Assembly: GCA_002029975.1 (NCBI GenBank)
Contig: LQBE01000012.1
Coordinates: forward strand, 1,085-63,480
Length of the DNA: 62,396 nt
DNA from: a delta proteobacterium ML8_F1
Lineage (GTDB): Bacteria; Bacillota; Clostridia; Peptostreptococcales; Acidaminobacteraceae
Direction: 5' to 3'
Position numbers and translations under genes: made by a program. The notes beneath the pieces were generated by a model that saw only the letters and a list, made by a program, of their open reading frames with translations, had not been told where the DNA came from and searched no databases. Positions 8,663-16,164 of the stretch are shown one piece after another (position 1 is the first letter of the stretch; each line of letters begins with the position of its first letter).

Positions 8663-11600
8663 ATGAGAATTTCCAATCTTTCCATCCAACGTCCCGTCAC
8701 GGTGGTGATGCTCACCCTGATTGTGGTCATGCTGGGCGTGGTGAGCTTCAGCAATCTGGCGGTGGACCTGTATCCGGAAATCGAGGTGCCGGTTTCCCTG
8801 GTCTCCACAAGCTACAGCGGCGTGAGTCCCCAGGAAATGGAAACCCTGGTCACCCGGCCTCTTGAAGGGGCCCTGGCCACGGTGAGCGGCCTGGACGAGC
8901 TGAGTTCCAGCTCCTCCGAGGGAAGCTCTCTGGTGGTGCTCTTTTTTGATTTTGGCATAGACATGGAAACCGCCGCCCTGGAGATGCGGGAGAAGGTGGA
9001 CATGGTCAAGGGAGCCCTGCCGGAGGATGCCGGCACCCCCAGGGTATTCAAGATTGATCCCAATGCCATGCCGGTGATGACCCTGAGTGTCAAAAGCTCC
9101 GGGGACCTGGCTGAGACCCAGACCATAGTGGAGGACAAGGTCCTCTCCCGACTTGAAAGAATCGCCGGAGTGGCCTCTGCGAATCTGTCCGGAGGACTCT
9201 CCGACGAGGTTCTGGTTGAAATCGATCCTCTGGCTCTTGAGAATTACGGCCTTTCCTTCAATCAGCTCAAAAGCATCCTGATCAGTGAAAACCTCAATCT
9301 CCCCTCAGGGGAGGTCCGGCGAGGGGACAAGAACATGCCCCTGAGGATTCTCGGAGAGTACACCTCTGTGGAGGAAGTCGCCGCCCTGCCCATCCTGCTC
9401 GGAGACGGCACGGTGATCCGTCTGGGGGATGTCTCGAAAATTTCCCTGGACCAGGAGGAAACCATCAGCATCAACCGCCTCGACGGGGAGCTTTCCCTGG
9501 GGGTCAATCTGACCAAATCCTCTGACGCCAACACAGTCAAGGTGGCCAGCGCCGTCCGGGAGGAGCTGGACAAACTGACCCGGGAAATGGATGACCTTGA
9601 AATCGGCATTATCTATGACGCCTCGGAATTCATCAACAAGGCTATTTCCAATGTTGCTCTGAGCGGTATCATCGGCGGTATTCTCGCTGTAATGATTCTT
9701 TATCTTTTTCTGAGAAATATCAGGACCACCCTGGTGATTGCCATTTCCATCCCCGTATCCATTATCGCCACCTTCAGTCTCATCTATTTCAACGGAATCA
9801 CCATCAATCTGATGACTCTGGGGGGGCTGGCCCTGGGACTCGGAATGCTTGTGGACAATTCCATCGTGGTTCTGGAAAACATCTACCGCTACCGGGACCT
9901 CGGCCACAGCCGGGTCCAGGCTGCGAAGGAGGGGACCGAGGAGGTTTCCATGGCAGTCATCGCCTCCACCCTCACCACGGTGGCGGTTTTTCTGCCCATT
10001 GTCTTCGTGGAAGGGGTCACTTCCATCCTTTTCAAGGAGCTGGCCCTGACGGTGACCTTCTCACTCCTGGCTTCCCTGGTGGTGGCTCTGACCCTGGTCC
10101 CCATGCTGTCCAGTGTGATTCTCAAGGTGGACCACTCCAAGGACGACACCAGGAGATTCAGCACCTTTGACAAGGCCTTTAAGAGGGTTCAGGACTTCTA
10201 TGACCGGTTGCTCCACCGGGCCCTGGATCACCGCAGGGCGACGGTTTTCATCGCCCTGGGAACCCTGCTTCTGTCCCTGGGACTCATGGTTTTCGTAGGG
10301 GTGGAGTTCATCCCGGCCATGGATGAGGGGAGTGTCAGCATCGAGGTTGAGCTGCCCAGTGCGACCCGATTTGAAAAAACCCTGGAAGTGGTGGACCGGA
10401 TTGAAGAGGATTTGAGAGGAATTCCTGAAATCGCCTCCATTGCCACCACCGTGGGGTCTTCGGGGATGGGATTTATCTCCAATGTTTCGGGGAATACGGG
10501 CAGCATCACCGCCACCCTGGTGGACCGGGGAGACCGGGAGAAAACCACCTTCGAGGTGGCGGATGAGCTCAGGGCTGTTTTCAAGGAATACGCTGGCGTC
10601 AAGATCAGTGTCGGCGCGGCCCAGACCCAGGGCTTCGGGGGCATGACGGCTCCGGTTTCCATTGAAATCAAGGGGGACGACCTGGAGGTGCTCAGGGATT
10701 ACTCCGATGAGATTGTTGCCCTGGCCCGGGGGGTGGAGGGCACCCGGGAGGTGACCTCGAGCATCGCCGAGGAACAGAACGAGCTGGTGCTCAAGATTGA
10801 CCGGGACAGGGCGGCCTTCTTCGGCATGACCGGGGCCGGCGTCACCCAGTATGTCCGGGACCTCACCCAGGGGACCACCCTCACCCGGTACAAGACCGGG
10901 GGTGAGGAAATCGCCATCAGAATCCAGGGGGACAAATCCCTCACGGCTTCTGTGGATGAGCTCAGAAACCTGCTGGTGGAGACCCCCTATGGCCTGGTGA
11001 GCCTTGAAGAACTCACCAAAAGCCTGGAAATAGTCAAAAGTCCCACGACCATAACCCGGCAGGACCAGGTCAGAACCGTGACCATTTCCATGGATATTTT
11101 TGAAAGGGACCTGCGAAGCATTTCCGTGGAACTTGAAGAAAAGCTCTCCAGTCTCGTTTTTCCCGACGGTTATACCTATTATATCGGCGGTCAGAACGAG
11201 GACCTCATAGAATCCTTTGAATCCCTCTTTCTGGCCCTTGTCCTGGCAGTGCTCCTGGTCTATATGATCATGGCCAGCCAGTTCGAGAATCTGAAATACC
11301 CCCTCATTATCATGTTCACCCTGCCCCTGGCCCTTTCAGGGAGTATCATCGCCCTGTTTGTCACGGGAAGGACCCTCAGCGTACCGGCAATGATCGGTGT
11401 CATCATGCTGGCGGGTATTGTAGTGAACAATGCCATTGTACTGGTGGATTACATCAATACCCTGAGGCGCCGGGGAATGGCCCTCAGGGAATCCCTTGTG
11501 GAGGCGGCGCGGGTCAGGCTCAGACCCATACTCATGACCACTCTGACCACGGTACTGGGGCTTGTGCCCATGGCGCTGGGTCTTGGAGAAGGTTCCGAAA

Positions 11601-11737
11601 CCACGGCGCCCCTGGCCACCGTGGTGGTGGGAGGACTCCTCTATGCGACCCTGCTGACCATCGTTTTGATTCCAACGGTCTATCTCATTTTCAATCGCAG
11701 AGTACTTCGGGAGGAGGCCGCCGGTGAGAGTCTATAA
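8663..11737 (+). CDS. RND-type efflux pump (AcrB/HAE1-like)
   Basis: 1024 residues, the normal length for the hydrophobe/amphiphile efflux class. It starts with the typical RISNLSIQRPVTVVMLTLIVV. Two large extracytoplasmic domains are separated by helix bundles, giving twelve predicted helices. The proton-relay aspartate is visible in MLVDNSIVVLENIYRYR near residue 395. Proton-driven export of lipophilic compounds is the family role; the substrate is unknown. It sits between its adaptor (one-base gap) and a TetR regulator (overlap of 14 bases), so all three are one operon. Confidence 0.92.
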   Translation: MRISNLSIQRPVTVVMLTLIVVMLGVVSFSNLAVDLYPEIEVPVSLVSTSYSGVSPQEMETLVTRPLEGALATVSGLDELSSSSSEGSSLVVLFFDFGIDMETAALEMREKVDMVKGALPEDAGTPRVFKIDPNAMPVMTLSVKSSGDLAETQTIVEDKVLSRLERIAGVASANLSGGLSDEVLVEIDPLALENYGLSFNQLKSILISENLNLPSGEVRRGDKNMPLRILGEYTSVEEVAALPILLGDGTVIRLGDVSKISLDQEETISINRLDGELSLGVNLTKSSDANTVKVASAVREELDKLTREMDDLEIGIIYDASEFINKAISNVALSGIIGGILAVMILYLFLRNIRTTLVIAISIPVSIIATFSLIYFNGITINLMTLGGLALGLGMLVDNSIVVLENIYRYRDLGHSRVQAAKEGTEEVSMAVIASTLTTVAVFLPIVFVEGVTSILFKELALTVTFSLLASLVVALTLVPMLSSVILKVDHSKDDTRRFSTFDKAFKRVQDFYDRLLHRALDHRRATVFIALGTLLLSLGLMVFVGVEFIPAMDEGSVSIEVELPSATRFEKTLEVVDRIEEDLRGIPEIASIATTVGSSGMGFISNVSGNTGSITATLVDRGDREKTTFEVADELRAVFKEYAGVKISVGAAQTQGFGGMTAPVSIEIKGDDLEVLRDYSDEIVALARGVEGTREVTSSIAEEQNELVLKIDRDRAAFFGMTGAGVTQYVRDLTQGTTLTRYKTGGEEIAIRIQGDKSLTASVDELRNLLVETPYGLVSLEELTKSLEIVKSPTTITRQDQVRTVTISMDIFERDLRSISVELEEKLSSLVFPDGYTYYIGGQNEDLIESFESLFLALVLAVLLVYMIMASQFENLKYPLIIMFTLPLALSGSIIALFVTGRTLSVPAMIGVIMLAGIVVNNAIVLVDYINTLRRRGMALRESLVEAARVRLRPILMTTLTTVLGLVPMALGLGEGSETTAPLATVVVGGLLYATLLTIVLIPTVYLIFNRRVLREEAAGESL

Positions 11738-12293
11738 AGACAAGGAAATCCAGATTTTCAAAGCGGCCTGGGAGCACATCACCCAGGAAGGATACCATGA
11801 AACCACCATCAGCCGCATCGCCAAGGCGGCGGGAGTAGGCAAGGGAACGGTCTATGAGTATTTCTCCTCAAAGGAGGAGCTTGTGGCCTCCATGGTGGTC
11901 TACAATCTTGAGACAGCGGGACAGCAGGTGGCGGCGGCTCTGGAAAAAGCCTCCTCTCCGGAGGAGAAGCTGAGGATACTGGGCACAAGGGATATCGAAA
12001 AAGCCCTGGGTATGATGCAGACCATGAAGCTCCTGCAGACCCTCAAGGGTTTTGACCAATGCAATGTCAGGGAGGAGGTCTTCAGACTCATGAGGGAAAG
12101 ATACCTCCTGGTGGAGGAGATTCTCATAGAAGGCATGGCGGCCGGGGATTTTGACCTCGGGAACGCCGCCCACGGCGCCATGCTCTTCATGGGCACTCTG
12201 AACAATACCCTGATGCGCAATCACTTCGGGGGGGATCTGGCCATCGATCCCTTCGAAGTGCTGGAATTCGTCATAGAAAGACTCAAGAAATAA
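11724..12293 (+). CDS. TetR/AcrR-family transcriptional regulator
   Basis: 189 residues from a GTG codon overlapping the end of the pump gene by 14 bases, with GGGAGGAGG upstream. The N-terminal helix-turn-helix is clear: ITQEGYHETTISRIAKAAGV followed by GKGTVYEYFSSKEEL, the standard TetR recognition pattern. The C-terminal helices form the ligand pocket and dimer face and are poorly conserved. As last gene of the pump operon it probably represses the promoter at 7499-7527 by binding the palindrome at 7532-7548 and is released by a pump substrate. Confidence 0.9.
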   Translation: MRVYKDKEIQIFKAAWEHITQEGYHETTISRIAKAAGVGKGTVYEYFSSKEELVASMVVYNLETAGQQVAAALEKASSPEEKLRILGTRDIEKALGMMQTMKLLQTLKGFDQCNVREEVFRLMRERYLLVEEILIEGMAAGDFDLGNAAHGAMLFMGTLNNTLMRNHFGGDLAIDPFEVLEFVIERLKK

Positions 12294-12303
12294 TCCGCCT
12301 GAG

Positions 12304-12338
12304 GCGCCGGGAGACTTGACTCCCGGCGCTTTTTTTTT
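12304..12338 (+). terminator. Intrinsic terminator of the RND operon
   Basis: A perfect 10-bp stem, GCGCCGGGAG (12304-12313) with CTCCCGGCGC (12320-12329), followed by nine T. Confidence 0.92.
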
Positions 12339-12358
12339 CTTCATAATTGTGCCACATT

Positions 12359-12380
12359 TCATGACTACAATGAGTCATGA
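12359..12380. promoter_or_regulatory. Perfect palindrome before the MacAB-like operon
   Basis: TCATGACT (12359-12366) and AGTCATGA (12373-12380) are perfect inverted copies around ACAATG. A possible -10 (TACAAT, 12366-12371) lies inside it, but no good -35 is seen. A repressor site controlling the downstream exporter is likely; it differs from the operator of the RND operon. Confidence 0.55.
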
Positions 12381-12402
12381 GATATTTTTGGGAGGTCGAA
12401 TC

Positions 12403-13542
12403 ATGAAGAAAAAATGGGTCATCAGTGTGGTTGTGATAGCACTTTTAGGCGGGTTTCCCGTGTATCAGTGGATGACGGGAGAAAAGGCGGAGGCTGCTCC
12501 CGAGGAAAAAATCACTGAGGTGAAGGTAAAGACCGGGGATCTTAGAATCACAGAGCTTGCCGACGGGAATCTGGAGATTCCGGGTTCGGAGATACTCTCG
12601 CCCTACAGTGGCAGGGTCCTTTCAGTGACCGCATTTCCCGGGAGTTTTGTGGAGGCGGGGGACAAAATCCTGGAAATCGCCATGAGTGAAACCCAGGCCA
12701 GGGACTTTGTCCTGGGTCTGGAAGAGTCGCTGTTAAAAAGTGAAAAAGAAAAAATCGATGCCTGCGAGACCCTGGAGGAGCTTGAAGCAGCCTACGCTGA
12801 AGGGACCGGTCTGCTGAGTCTTATGACGGAGTATCCCGGCATGTATCCGGCGTTGGAGATTCAGGAGCTAAGGACCCATGTCAACCGGCTTGCAGATGCG
12901 CTGGATTACGCCGGACGCGCCTGTGAAGCGGCCTCGGAGGCCTATGAGGCCGCCCGGGAGGAGCAGGTGGTCCTTTTAGAGGCCCTGGAGGGAAAGGGGA
13001 GCCTCGACGTCCTGGCCCCCTATGACGGAACCCTTCTGAGTGTGAAAAACGATGCGGGTGATTTCGTCATGGAGAACAATCCCCTCTTCACCCTGGGGAA
13101 TCCGGAGGATGCCTATGTCAGAAGCAGTGTGTCGGAGCTGGACATGGGGCTGATTGCCGCGGGTCAGAAGGCGGTTCTCAACTTTGAAATCAACTACGGC
13201 AATGAGATTGCCGGGGAGGTTGCGGGAATCGACCCCGAGGGGAAGATTGACAACAACGGGATTGTCACCTATGAGGTGAGAATCAGAGTGACGGATCCCC
13301 TGCCCAGTGTCCTCAACGGACTCAGCGCCCAGGTGGAATTTGTCATCAGGGAGCGGACCGGGGTCATGGTGATTCCCAACAGCACTGTGAAGATAGTCGA
13401 CGGGAAGCAGATGGTGGAGGTCAAGACTGAGACGGGTTCTGAAATGGTGGCAATCACCACCGGTTTTACTGACGGCATGGCCACGGAGGTTCTCAGCGGT
13501 CTCGAAGTGGGTCAGACTCTTTTGATCCGGACGCTGCGGTAG
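12403..13542 (+). CDS. MacA-like adaptor protein of an ABC exporter
   Basis: 379 residues from the ATG at 12403, which follows GGGAGG; a longer frame would begin inside the terminator. Residues 7-26 form a signal anchor (VISVVVIALLGGFPVYQW). Lipoyl halves (SPYSGRVLSVTAFPGSFVEA near residue 66 and LAPYDGTLLSVKNDAGDFV near 205) flank a helical hairpin, followed by a beta-barrel domain (ITYEVRIRVTDPLPSVLNGL region) as in HlyD/MacA adaptors. The neighbours are a MacB-like permease, a lipoprotein and an ABC ATPase, so it is the adaptor of a tripartite ABC exporter. The helical hairpin is short, which would limit reach to any outer channel. Confidence 0.82.
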   Translation: MKKKWVISVVVIALLGGFPVYQWMTGEKAEAAPEEKITEVKVKTGDLRITELADGNLEIPGSEILSPYSGRVLSVTAFPGSFVEAGDKILEIAMSETQARDFVLGLEESLLKSEKEKIDACETLEELEAAYAEGTGLLSLMTEYPGMYPALEIQELRTHVNRLADALDYAGRACEAASEAYEAAREEQVVLLEALEGKGSLDVLAPYDGTLLSVKNDAGDFVMENNPLFTLGNPEDAYVRSSVSELDMGLIAAGQKAVLNFEINYGNEIAGEVAGIDPEGKIDNNGIVTYEVRIRVTDPLPSVLNGLSAQVEFVIRERTGVMVIPNSTVKIVDGKQMVEVKTETGSEMVAITTGFTDGMATEVLSGLEVGQTLLIRTLR

Positions 13543-13550
13543 GTGACAGC

Positions 13551-14741
13551 ATGAGACTTGAAGAGCTTTTCAGGCTGATATTCGCCAATTTGAAGGCCAA
13601 CACCTTCAGGGTGTTTCTCACCATGCTGGGGATTGTGGTGGGAGCGGCCACCATCGTGATGGTGGTGGGGATCGGCAGGGCCTCCCAGGAAGCCGTGGAG
13701 GACCAGTTTGCCATGCTCAATGTGGGAACCTTGTACATCCAGTCCGTGGGTGGCAGCGGGGCCACAAACTTTAAAATCGGTCCCGGGGACATGACCATGA
13801 TTCTTGAAAACAGCGAATACATCGCCGATGCCACCATTACCGTGGGGACCCGGACCACTATGGCCTCCAGCACGGCCACCTATGACGGCGGGGTCAACGG
13901 GGTCATGGACAACTTTGACGATCTGAGCAATCTCACCATGCTGGTGGGGGACTTCATTGCCCCCGGGGACTCCGAGGACCGGGCGAGAATTGTGGTTCTG
14001 GGCGAAGAACTGGCCACCCTCCTCTACGAGGATCCGGTGCTGGCCCTGGGCCAGTCCATCACCGTCGCCGGAAGACGCTACGAGGTCAGCGGGGTGGTCA
14101 ACCGCATCGGGGATTCGGTCCAGGGCATCACCGTGGACGACAGCGCCTTCATGCCCTATGAAACCGTGGAGAACTACATTCTAGGCAGCACCTCGAAACC
14201 CAGGATCATTGCCGTGGCCCGGGACCTTGACGCCGTTGCGCCGGCCATCCTTGAAGTCGAGCAGCTCTTCATGGATGAATACCGCGCCACCGGTGGGGCG
14301 GAGGTTTCTGTCAGAGACGCCGGAAGCCGTCTGGTGGCAGCCCAGGATTCGGCAAGGACCATGTCGGTACTTCTGATTTCCATCGCTGTCATTACCCTCA
14401 TTGTCGGGGGAATCGGGATTATGAACGTTCTCTTTGTTTCTGTGAAGGAACGGACCAAGGAGATCGGAATTCTCAAGGCCCTGGGGGCAAGAAAGCAGGA
14501 TATTCTCCTGGAATTCCTCCTGGAGTCTGTCATCATCAGCGGTCTGGGAGGTCTTGCGGGAATTCTTCTGAGTTTTGTCATGACCCCCCTCATAGCCTAT
14601 CTGGAGGTGGCGGTGTCCCCCTCCCTGGAGGGGTACGCCCTGGCCTTCGTTTTTTCCATCGTTACCGGCACCTTTTTTGGATACTATCCGGCGACTCGAG
14701 CCGCGGCCCTCAAGCCCATCGACGCCTTGAGATATGAATAG
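13551..14741 (+). CDS. MacB/FtsX-type ABC transporter permease
   Basis: 396 residues, ATG with AGGTGAC upstream. One membrane helix near residues 20-45 (FLTMLGIVVGAATIVMVVGI) is followed by a large extracytoplasmic MacB_PCD domain to about residue 265, then three C-terminal helices of the FtsX family. The cytoplasmic coupling segment is clear (VKERTKEIGILKALGARKQD). MacB of Gram-negative bacteria has the ATPase fused; here the ATPase is separate at 15321, as usual in Bacillota. The substrate is unknown; exporters of this class move peptides, lipoproteins or antibiotics by a mechanotransmission mechanism. Confidence 0.88.
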   Translation: MRLEELFRLIFANLKANTFRVFLTMLGIVVGAATIVMVVGIGRASQEAVEDQFAMLNVGTLYIQSVGGSGATNFKIGPGDMTMILENSEYIADATITVGTRTTMASSTATYDGGVNGVMDNFDDLSNLTMLVGDFIAPGDSEDRARIVVLGEELATLLYEDPVLALGQSITVAGRRYEVSGVVNRIGDSVQGITVDDSAFMPYETVENYILGSTSKPRIIAVARDLDAVAPAILEVEQLFMDEYRATGGAEVSVRDAGSRLVAAQDSARTMSVLLISIAVITLIVGGIGIMNVLFVSVKERTKEIGILKALGARKQDILLEFLLESVIISGLGGLAGILLSFVMTPLIAYLEVAVSPSLEGYALAFVFSIVTGTFFGYYPATRAAALKPIDALRYE

Positions 14742-14754
14742 GGAGTGAATCAAT

Positions 14755-15321
14755 ATGAAAAAATCAATCATAGTACTGGGATTTATTGTTCTGAGTCTGG
14801 GAGCCCTTGCAGGGTGTGCCCTGGAGGAAGCCGGAACAGCCGCGCCGGCTGAAGAAGCACCGGCACTAAAAACCCCGGAAGACGCGACAGCTGAGACGAG
14901 CCGGATTTTTCCTCAGAGAAAGGCGGAGGTGACCGGTGAGGTCCAGTCCATTATCGGCAATGAAGTGACGGTGGGCCTTTACGCCCCGGCCAGCGCCAGT
15001 GACGGCAGCTCGGGAACGAATCCCGAGGGAGAGGAACTCACCGAGGAGGAAAAGGCGGCCAGACAGGATGAAAACAAGGCTTCAGGCGGGGGCGGCACTG
15101 GAGACGGAGCCGGGAGCACCCGGGAGGTGGTCCTCAGCGGTGAAAGTCTGACGCTGCTGATTCCTGTCGGCACACCGGTATATCAATCCAGTGAAGCCAC
15201 CGGGGAGCCCGTAGGGATTGAAATCATCGATATCAGCCAGGGGGCCTCCGTGAAGATCTGGCTCCTCGAGGGGGAAACTCCGGATCCGGGTCTGGCGGAA
15301 TTTGTCCAGGTGGTGAACTGA
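14755..15321 (+). CDS. Lipoprotein of unknown function in the ABC export operon
   Basis: 188 residues. Signal peptide and lipobox LAGC place the lipidated cysteine at about residue 21. A Pro/Ala/Glu-rich linker follows, then a short beta-rich unit (VTGEVQSIIGNEVTVGLYAP), a low-complexity Gly/Ser/Glu segment around residues 80-120, and a final beta segment (LIPVGTPVYQSSEATG). No known family is recognised. Its last base is shared with the start of the ATPase gene, so it is firmly part of the exporter operon and may be an accessory or substrate-binding component. That is inference from position only. Confidence 0.65.
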   Translation: MKKSIIVLGFIVLSLGALAGCALEEAGTAAPAEEAPALKTPEDATAETSRIFPQRKAEVTGEVQSIIGNEVTVGLYAPASASDGSSGTNPEGEELTEEEKAARQDENKASGGGGTGDGAGSTREVVLSGESLTLLIPVGTPVYQSSEATGEPVGIEIIDISQGASVKIWLLEGETPDPGLAEFVQVVN

Positions 15322-15998
15322 TGGACGCCCGGGACAAGGTGATTGCCATCAGGAATCTGAGAAAGTCCTATGCCATGGGCGGGCAGCAGCTCGAAGTCCT
15401 CAAAGGCATTGATTTTCATGTGGCCCGGGGGGAGTTTGTCGCCATCCTGGGGCCTTCGGGCAGCGGCAAGTCCACCCTCATGAACATCATTGGACTGATT
15501 GATACCAAGACCTCTGGCGAGTACGACCTCGACGGCATCAGCGTGGAGAAATTTTCCGAGGATGACCTGGCGGGCCTCAGGAATCTCAAAATCGGCTTTA
15601 TCTTCCAGAAATTCAATCTGCTGGGCCGTTTCACCTCGCAGCACAATGTGGAGATTCCTCTGATTCTGCGGGGCAAAACCAAGGAGGAGGCCAGGGAAAA
15701 ATCCGTTGATATGCTTGAAGCCGTCGGGCTCAAAGACCGGATCCACCACAAGCCCATCGAGCTCAGCGGCGGTCAGCAGCAGCGGGTGGCCATTGCCCGG
15801 GCCCTGGTGGGGGAGCCGCAACTGATTCTTGCAGATGAGCCCACGGGAAACCTCGACACCCAGAGCGGCGAGGAAATCATGGACATCCTTTCAGCCCTCA
15901 ATCGGGAGGGAAACACCATTGTTTTGATTACCCACGAGCCTGAGATTGCCAGGCGGGCCCATCGGATCGTCCAGCTGAAGGACGGCCTGGTGGTTTGA
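15321..15998 (+). CDS. ABC exporter ATP-binding protein (LolD/MacB type)
   Basis: 225 residues, the usual length for this class. All motifs are present: Walker A GPSGSGKST near residue 48, Q-loop FIFQKFNLL, signature LSGGQQQR, Walker B LILADEPTGNLD and the switch histidine in ITHEPE. The LSGGQQQRVAIARAL to GNLDTQSG stretch is typical of the MacB/LolD/SalX group that partners FtsX-type permeases. The ATG overlaps the preceding stop by one base and the gene ends in a terminator, so it closes the operon. Confidence 0.93.
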   Translation: MDARDKVIAIRNLRKSYAMGGQQLEVLKGIDFHVARGEFVAILGPSGSGKSTLMNIIGLIDTKTSGEYDLDGISVEKFSEDDLAGLRNLKIGFIFQKFNLLGRFTSQHNVEIPLILRGKTKEEAREKSVDMLEAVGLKDRIHHKPIELSGGQQQRVAIARALVGEPQLILADEPTGNLDTQSGEEIMDILSALNREGNTIVLITHEPEIARRAHRIVQLKDGLVV

Positions 15999-16023
15999 AA
16001 ACCGGAAATTTCCGGTTTTTTTT
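15998..16023 (+). terminator. Intrinsic terminator of the MacAB-like operon
   Basis: AAAACCGG pairs with CCGGTTTT around AAATTT and is followed by T residues. It starts at the stop codon of the ATPase gene. Confidence 0.85.
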
Positions 16024-16048
16024 ATGTCAAAAAAAGGGAACTGATGAC

Positions 16049-16077
16049 TTGTCTTATTTCATGGGTATTGATAAGAT
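16049..16077 (+). promoter_or_regulatory. Promoter of the galE-cysQ fusion gene
   Basis: TTGTCT (16049-16054) and TAAGAT (16072-16077) are 17 bases apart, about 90 bases before the chosen start codon. Confidence 0.5.
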
Positions 16078-16164
16078 GGAAACATGAGTCGGATGGACCG
16101 CCACAAACCCCGGAAACAGGTCGCAGGGGCTTTTGGCGGCCAAGGCGGACAAGAGGAGGAAAAG

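Noticed and set aside
7432-8808. 458-codon minus-strand frame
   Set aside because: Antisense of the RND adaptor gene, which has a lipobox and adaptor motifs; product has low-complexity His/Arg composition.
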